A stretch of 64,000 bases of DNA, taken from contig DUPR01000036.1 in assembly GCA_012838205.1 (NCBI GenBank), positions 1 through 64,000 of the forward strand, read 5' to 3'. Positions 59,373 through 64,000 of this stretch are shown here, one piece after another; the stretch's first letter is position 1, and each line of letters starts with the position of its first letter. The stretch is from Methanobacterium sp. (GTDB lineage: Archaea; Methanobacteriota; Methanobacteria; Methanobacteriales; Methanobacteriaceae). Made by a program: the position numbers and the translations under genes. Below the pieces are notes generated by a model. That model saw only the letters and a list, made by a program, of their open reading frames with translations, was not told the origin of the DNA and did no database searches.

Positions 59373-59537
59373 AGGATCATATAAATATTATTGATATTAC
59401 TTAAACTGCTGGAGATAACTTGTTAACCTCCAGAATCACTAATTAAAATTTTATACATAGTTCATTGATTGAAATACTATCAAAGGAAATGATTGTTGAT
59501 ATGAACTTATACTGCACATTTATTTAACGAAATTTTT

Positions 59538-60284
59538 TTATTCTAGGAGTATTTTTTCAAGGAAAAATCTTTTATCAAAACGGGGCAACTTCCAATCAAT
59601 GGTAATTTTTTCTCGTTCTGATTTGACCTTTTCCTGAGAGAGAGGATTTAGACCTTCAACTTGAATCTTTTTTTTATATAACCCAATACCCCTTTTCTGC
59701 CAAGCAGGCTTCATGGCTAGATTTATTCCCTCGTAGAAAAGTATATCATGCAGCTGTTTGCTCTTTTTTTTATGCAAAATTTTCATAGCTTCAGTTTTTG
59801 AATGTTTTTTCCTTAATGTCCAGTAGGAGTATCCATTTAAACAATTTCTCCATGCTTCCATCTGTCTTTCCTGGAAGTACGTAATCACACCTTTATTTGA
59901 GAGGGGAATCACTCTTGAATCAAATGAAATAGGTGTAATTTCTTTAAAGATTTCATAATATTTATCTTTTCCCATAATTTCGCGTGTAAATGCTCCGCTC
60001 AGGAAACTGGCCATAACAGAATCAATTTTTTCCACCCTTCCCCCAAAGGGCACATCTTTTAGAAGCATACTAATTTCATCAGAAAAAGTGTAAATAAATC
60101 TGGGATTAAACTCTTTAAAAAGATTGTAAGATGCTTCTGAGAGAATTTCGACAAATTCGATGTCATAAGGTTTTTCAAACTCCAATTTACGAGATAATTG
60201 GGAGAAATTTCTACCATCAAGTCTTATCACAATATTGGAAGTGCAGGGAACTTTCAAACTGGAAAATATTTCACATTCTTTCAT
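59538..60284 (-). CDS. thg1: tRNA(His) guanylyltransferase Thg1
   Basis: Archaeal Thg1 or Thg1-like protein, adding G to the 5' end of tRNA-His or repairing 5'-truncated tRNAs by 3'-to-5' polymerisation. The polymerase carboxylates are in [12 protein letters not shown] (Asp at about 23) and [11 protein letters not shown] (Asp/Glu at about 69), and HINxxxN-like motifs follow in [17 protein letters not shown]. Length 248. It begins [16 protein letters not shown]. Gap of 216 bases to the next gene, aspartate dehydrogenase. Confidence 0.92.
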   Translation of the reverse strand: MKECEIFSSLKVPCTSNIVIRLDGRNFSQLSRKLEFEKPYDIEFVEILSEASYNLFKEFNPRFIYTFSDEISMLLKDVPFGGRVEKIDSVMASFLSGAFTREIMGKDKYYEIFKEITPISFDSRVIPLSNKGVITYFQERQMEAWRNCLNGYSYWTLRKKHSKTEAMKILHKKKSKQLHDILFYEGINLAMKPAWQKRGIGLYKKKIQVEGLNPLSQEKVKSEREKITIDWKLPRFDKRFFLEKILLE

Positions 60285-60500
60285 ATGATCAGTAAATGCC
60301 TATATTTTTTGGTGATTGTTTAAATAAAAGTACTAGAATAATAATATTTTTGATCATTATTACTTCTAAATTTAATGAATCTTATAAAACAATATATAGT
60401 GATTTATACAGCACATCTCAGTTGAGATTCAGATAAAGTTCTCTTGAAGATATGAGTAGATATTTTATTCTTTTTGGTTTGTTTGAAAAATAGGATTGAT

Positions 60501-61265
60501 TTAAGTTCCCACCAAGAAATTTTCATTTAGGCTGTTTAATAGTTTAATGGCAGAGTAAGCTGCTAAAACACTTGTTTTAGGATTCATGGAACATCTAATA
60601 TTGCTGGTTATGGTCTGAAATTCTCCAAAATCTCCCACTACCTCTAGTTCATGCATATTGCGATCAACGTCGGGGTCAGCAATGATTTTAACTTCAATTT
60701 CTTGGCCGACAGCCATGCTAACGGTAGCAGCAACATTGATGTTTAAGGGGAACTTTTGAACTGCTTCACTTGCTTCTCCCTGATATAGTATTGTTTCTTT
60801 CTCAGTGTTGATCCCTAATGAACGGGGTGGTTTTCGGGTTACCAGGGTTACTCTTTGAATTTTACCTAAAGACGCGGCTTTAATTCCATCCAACCCTACT
60901 ATGGCGCCTGAAGGAGCATATAATCTACATTTATTATTTTTGGCAAGTTTTTCCAGTTTAAATCTAGTTTCAGGATTTAATAGGCCTCCCACACTCATGA
61001 CTATTACATCTTTGCCTTTTTTTAGAATGGTAGGAACCATTTCTTTCACTGCTTGGGGTGATGCAGCTTCAATTACCATGTCAACGTGGCTTAACATGTC
61101 TTCCATGTTTAAAACCACCCTTCCATCAACTTGTGAGGCTAAGTTTTCGGCTCTTTCCATGTCACGATCATAAAAATATTTTATTTCAACGCCAAGCTTT
61201 CCTTCACAAGCAAAATTCGTAATGATATTAGCTATGGCGCCGCATCCCAGAATGCCAACTTTCAT
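60501..61265 (-). CDS. nadX: L-aspartate dehydrogenase
   Basis: Oxidises aspartate to iminoaspartate, the first step to quinolinate and NAD in many methanogens and Thermotoga. The 254-residue protein has [16 protein letters not shown] at the N-terminus, the catalytic-domain [16 protein letters not shown] (about 119-134), [13 protein letters not shown], and [13 protein letters not shown] with the conserved His. The ATG directly follows the PRC-barrel gene stop (TAGATG), so the two genes are coupled. Confidence 0.93.
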   Translation of the reverse strand: MKVGILGCGAIANIITNFACEGKLGVEIKYFYDRDMERAENLASQVDGRVVLNMEDMLSHVDMVIEAASPQAVKEMVPTILKKGKDVIVMSVGGLLNPETRFKLEKLAKNNKCRLYAPSGAIVGLDGIKAASLGKIQRVTLVTRKPPRSLGINTEKETILYQGEASEAVQKFPLNINVAATVSMAVGQEIEVKIIADPDVDRNMHELEVVGDFGEFQTITSNIRCSMNPKTSVLAAYSAIKLLNSLNENFLVGT

Positions 61266-61595
61266 CTAAGTCTCCGCACTGGCAGGTACGTTTGATTCCT
61301 TAATTTCTGGACTAATTAATAGAATATCCCCCACTGCTTGAACTCTATCATAAGGTATTTCCACAGTTCCTTCCTCTTTCAAAGGTCTAATTTCATCTCC
61401 TTCAGGAACTATTCTTATGCTTTTAGTTATAACGTCTTTAATACCAACAGTTTTTTTGTCAGGATTCATGGCAACGGCTTTTAGGGTTGAAACCCTACCT
61501 TTTTTAATGTTTAATATCACGTCTTGAATGCGTCCCACGTACTTTCCGCGGGTGGTGTATACATCTAAGTTGTATAGATTAGTTAATTCCACCAT
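61266..61595 (-). CDS. PRC-barrel domain protein
   Basis: A 109-residue small beta protein. VYTTRGKYVGRIQDVILNIKKGRVSTLKA (about 10-38, in parts) and PYDRVQAVGDILLIS are typical for archaeal PRC-barrel proteins, thought to act in RNA processing or scaffolding. ATG 61595 follows AGGTGG; an in-frame ATG 61610 overlaps that site. It is coupled directly to nadX, an unexpected pairing. Confidence 0.87.
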   Translation of the reverse strand: MVELTNLYNLDVYTTRGKYVGRIQDVILNIKKGRVSTLKAVAMNPDKKTVGIKDVITKSIRIVPEGDEIRPLKEEGTVEIPYDRVQAVGDILLISPEIKESNVPASAET

Positions 61596-61916
61596 ATTTC
61601 CACCTCTCATTTTTTGGCAATGCCCTGGGTCTTATGATACTCATCTACATTCATCTCAGGGGGTACCATTAACTAAATTAAATTAAAACCTTCCCTGTAC
61701 TTAAAGATTTCGAAAGAAGAGGTTATTGTAACCAGAAATTTAGGGCAGCACCGGAAAATCAGGTAGGTTTTTAAATAGTTTTAATAATAATCTAAAGATA
61801 AAGTGTATAGACATCAGCAAGAGTGGATGCATAAAACTAATGAAGCTTCCTCATTGTTTAAGATGTCAAGTTGATTTATATTTACTATTTGTAAGAATTT
61901 CCAGTTGGGTGCTCGA
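61596..61916. other. Divergent spacer between PRC-barrel and tRNA-binding genes
   Basis: 321 bases without a gene. It contains the short palindrome GGTTATTGTAACC (61721-61733) and TATA-like TTTTTAAATA near 61769-61778 on the plus strand. The right end carries GTTGGGTG, the ribosome site of the next gene. Confidence 0.35.
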
Positions 61917-62648
61917 ATGTGGGATACAAGCAAAGATTACCGACTTTTAGTAGCAGAAAAATCAATTGAACTTTTCATAAAGACCATTGAAGGAGCTAAT
62001 TTAAAGGGTAAATGGAACAAAAAACAGATATTACAATCTTCAAGAAAGATGAAATCAGAGATTCAAACTCTTTACTACTCATACATTGCACCGTCTCAAA
62101 TGGTAGAAACTCCACAATTGGCTTTTTTAGAGGAACAAGGAAAAGAAATTAGGGAAGCCCTGGGTGGAAAACTATGGTACAAACAATTTCTCCAACTAGC
62201 AACTCGGGATGAGAAAGAAAAGTTGGAAGAAGCTTTAGCGAAAATAAAATTTTTCCTCAATACAATCTCTGGGCTAAAGTCACGCCTTTGTTTGGGTGAA
62301 ATAAAAGATCCAGTCATGGGTGTTGATATACTAAAAGGGGAAATATTAAGCGTATCAAAGCATTCCAAGGCTGATAAACTATTAGTATGCAATGTAAATT
62401 TGCATAAACGTGCTATCACTGTGGTAACTAATGATCTTGAAGTTAAAGAACAAAATCAAGTGGCGGTTGCGTTGCTGCCACCTGAAGTTTTCATGGGTAT
62501 AACCAGTGAAGGTATGTTTTTAGGAGATGACCAAGGTATTTTAAAGGATGTAAAAGGAGATGTTGGACAGATACCTAAAGGAATACCTCTTATTGCGTTA
62601 AATGAAGTGCGAAATCTTGTTGAAGCATTTTTGAATGATAAAAAATAA
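61917..62648 (+). CDS. tRNA-binding (EMAP/MetG C-like) domain protein
   Basis: A 243-residue protein. The N-terminal ~125 residues are helical and charged. The C-terminal ~115 residues form an OB fold like the tRNA-binding domain of Met[36 protein letters not shown] (in parts: [16 protein letters not shown]) and [19 protein letters not shown]. Probably a tRNA-handling cofactor of an aminoacyl-tRNA synthetase; unknown partner. ATG 61917 is used, six bases after GGGTG; TTG 61905 overlaps that site. Confidence 0.83.
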   Translation: MWDTSKDYRLLVAEKSIELFIKTIEGANLKGKWNKKQILQSSRKMKSEIQTLYYSYIAPSQMVETPQLAFLEEQGKEIREALGGKLWYKQFLQLATRDEKEKLEEALAKIKFFLNTISGLKSRLCLGEIKDPVMGVDILKGEILSVSKHSKADKLLVCNVNLHKRAITVVTNDLEVKEQNQVAVALLPPEVFMGITSEGMFLGDDQGILKDVKGDVGQIPKGIPLIALNEVRNLVEAFLNDKK

Positions 62649-62650
62649 TT

Positions 62651-64000
62651 TCAACCGATAACTACAAGTTTACAACGGGTCATCCCATCGACAGCATATT
62701 TAACCCCTTCTTTCCCGACTCCACTCATCTTAAATCCTCCAAAAGGCATATTATCTGTCCGGAATGTTGGTTGTTTGTTTATCAGCACAGAACCTGCTTC
62801 GATTCTATGAACTGCTTTTTTGGCTTGTTCAATACTTTCTGTAAAAACACCAGCTTGTAATCCATAGGGAGTGTTGTTAGACACTTTAATAGCTTCATCT
62901 AAATCTTTAACCCTAATTATGGGTGATATTGGGCCAAAAGTTTCATTTCGGACCAACTCCATTTCTTTATGAACATTATCTAATACAGTGGGTTCGTAAA
63001 ATGCACCTTTTCGTTTACCACCGCAAAGAAGTTGAGCTCCATTTTTTATAGCATCATCAACCGTTTTTTCTACCATCATGGCGGATTTTTCACTAATCAA
63101 TGGGCCAATATCTGTTTTAGAGTCCATTGGATCTCCTATTTTTAATTTTTTTGTTAGGGAAACAAGTTGTTCTGCAAACTGGTCGGCAATTTTTTCATGA
63201 AGTATGATACGTTTCACGGCTATACAAACTTGTCCTGCATTGAGATAAGAACCATTAACTGCTGCTGTTACCGCAGCATCCAGATTTGCATCATCTAAAA
63301 CTATCAAAGGATCATTTCCACCTAATTCTAATGTTAACTTTTTCATTCCCGCTTTTTGGGCAATGGAGAGGCCAGTAGAAACACTTCCAGTGAAAGATAT
63401 TTTATTTATCTGGGGGTTGGTTGTGATTTCCTGTCCCAGAACATTAGAATTACCAGTCAATGAGTTTACTGCTCCGTCAGGAAGATGTCGCCCCATGATC
63501 TCTGCCATTTTCAGAGCAGATAAAGGGGCTTTAGAAGATGGTTTAAACACCACAGTATTTTTAGCTGCCAGTGCAGGTGCCAATTTATGAATAGCTAAAT
63601 TAACCGGGTAGTTAAAAGGAGTTATTGCTGCAACAACACCTAAAGGAATCTTCATTGTAAAGCCAAAAACGCTTTTACCAGCTATGGCAGCATCCATGGG
63701 GATAGTTTCTCCATAAATCCGTTTTGATTCTTCTGCCGCCATTAGAATAGTTTGCAGGGACCTATCCATTTCTATTTTGGAATCTTTGATTGGTTTGCCT
63801 GTTTCAAGACAAATTAGTTCTGATATTTCCTTAGACTTTTCCTTTAATTCTTGATAAATATCATATAGTATCCGAGACAACTTACGGGAAGACATGTCTC
63901 TCATAGCTTTTTTTGCTTTAAATGCAGCATTGATAGCTTTTTTGGCGTCAGAACTATCTCCTAGGGGGACATGATCCAAAATTTCCTTGTTGAAAGGGTT
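62651..64000 (-). CDS. Aldehyde dehydrogenase, probable lactaldehyde dehydrogenase (CofA-like; partial, 5' end outside window)
   Basis: NAD(P)-dependent aldehyde dehydrogenase. The frame stays open to the right edge (ending [11 protein letters not shown] at the window boundary, no start seen), so the first 20 or so residues are missing. Catalytic Cys is in [11 protein letters not shown] and Glu in [21 protein letters not shown] and SFTGSVSTG are cofactor-binding. Close in layout to the methanogen lactaldehyde dehydrogenase used to make lactate for coenzyme F420. It converges with the tRNA-binding gene, two bases between stops. Confidence 0.85.
   Translation of the reverse strand, partial: NPFNKEILDHVPLGDSSDAKKAINAAFKAKKAMRDMSSRKLSRILYDIYQELKEKSKEISELICLETGKPIKDSKIEMDRSLQTILMAAEESKRIYGETIPMDAAIAGKSVFGFTMKIPLGVVAAITPFNYPVNLAIHKLAPALAAKNTVVFKPSSKAPLSALKMAEIMGRHLPDGAVNSLTGNSNVLGQEITTNPQINKISFTGSVSTGLSIAQKAGMKKLTLELGGNDPLIVLDDANLDAAVTAAVNGSYLNAGQVCIAVKRIILHEKIADQFAEQLVSLTKKLKIGDPMDSKTDIGPLISEKSAMMVEKTVDDAIKNGAQLLCGGKRKGAFYEPTVLDNVHKEMELVRNETFGPISPIIRVKDLDEAIKVSNNTPYGLQAGVFTESIEQAKKAVHRIEAGSVLINKQPTFRTDNMPFGGFKMSGVGKEGVKYAVDGMTRCKLVVIG

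Noticed and set aside
61623..61662. CCCTG/CAGGG stem-loop upstream of the PRC-barrel gene as a riboswitch
   Set aside because: Only five paired bases around a long loop and no resemblance to a known riboswitch.

Overview
This is a chromosomal window from a hydrogenotrophic methanogen of the order Methanobacteriales, most likely the genus Methanobacterium. The evidence is the methanogen-type seryl-tRNA synthetase, the methanofuran gene mfnA, the methyl-CoM-reductase activation ATPase AtwA, archaeal cobamide genes cobS and cobZ, archaeal Trm56, TiaS and Thg1, an A-type ATP synthase operon, inositol-1-phosphate synthase, AT-rich DNA, archaeal TATA boxes and strong GGAGG/GGTGAT ribosome sites. 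Only one tRNA is present. I see no rRNA, CRISPR array, insertion sequence or prophage, so most of the window is core genome.

Layout. 1-2.4 kb (minus): cooC-like ATPase, pcc1 and serS (cut by the left edge). 2.7-6.8 kb (plus): L10e, ppsA, mfnA. 7.0-7.5 kb: remains of a secreted beta-propeller gene. 7.5-8.0 kb: fumarase beta subunit. 8.1-10.6 kb (minus): cobZ, cobS, trm56, upp. 10.9-13.9 kb (plus): a P-II-like/zinc-ribbon protein, a free-standing zinc-ribbon copy, larC, queC. 14-19.5 kb (minus): a hypothetical gene, pycB, ino1, a small membrane protein, a DUF2769 protein and a Fur-family regulator. 19.6-21.8 kb (plus): catalase, divergent from the regulator across a palindromic operator/promoter, then archaeoflavoprotein. 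22-27 kb: Kef-type antiporter, PadR plus GyrI-like pair, amidohydrolase, AlkD. 27.5-34.8 kb: atwA, DUF134 regulator, receiver-PAS-kinase, MBL-rhodanese protein, drug-type ABC exporter. 35-40 kb: small unknown genes, a solitary Cas4-like nuclease, tRNA-Gln(UUG), an ATP-grasp ligase, UPF0216. 40-49 kb (minus): complete A1Ao ATP synthase operon, order H-I-K-E-C-F-A-B-D, followed by a DUF22 gene. 49-53 kb (minus): a four-gene operon of PrpD-like, TIM-barrel, fumarase alpha and citrate-synthase-family genes. 53-64 kb: tiaS divergent from an archaeal XRE regulator, TIM-barrel and YbjQ proteins, serA, JAMM protease, Thg1, aspartate dehydrogenase with PRC-barrel, a tRNA-binding-domain protein, and an aldehyde dehydrogenase cut by the right edge.

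How the genes work together. Carbon assimilation is represented by ppsA, pycB and both fumarase subunits, which belong to the incomplete reductive TCA branch. Cofactor genes serve methanofuran, cobamide, NAD (aspartate dehydrogenase) and F420 (lactaldehyde dehydrogenase candidate). Energy conservation is the ATP synthase. Oxidative defence is catalase with its adjacent regulator. The most unusual items are the PrpD/TIM/FumA/citrate-synthase operon, the fumarase subunits lying 42 kb apart, the Fur-like regulator that lacks usual metal motifs but sits on a 25-bp palindrome containing two outward TATA boxes, the duplicated zinc ribbon at 11 kb, and the decayed propeller gene.
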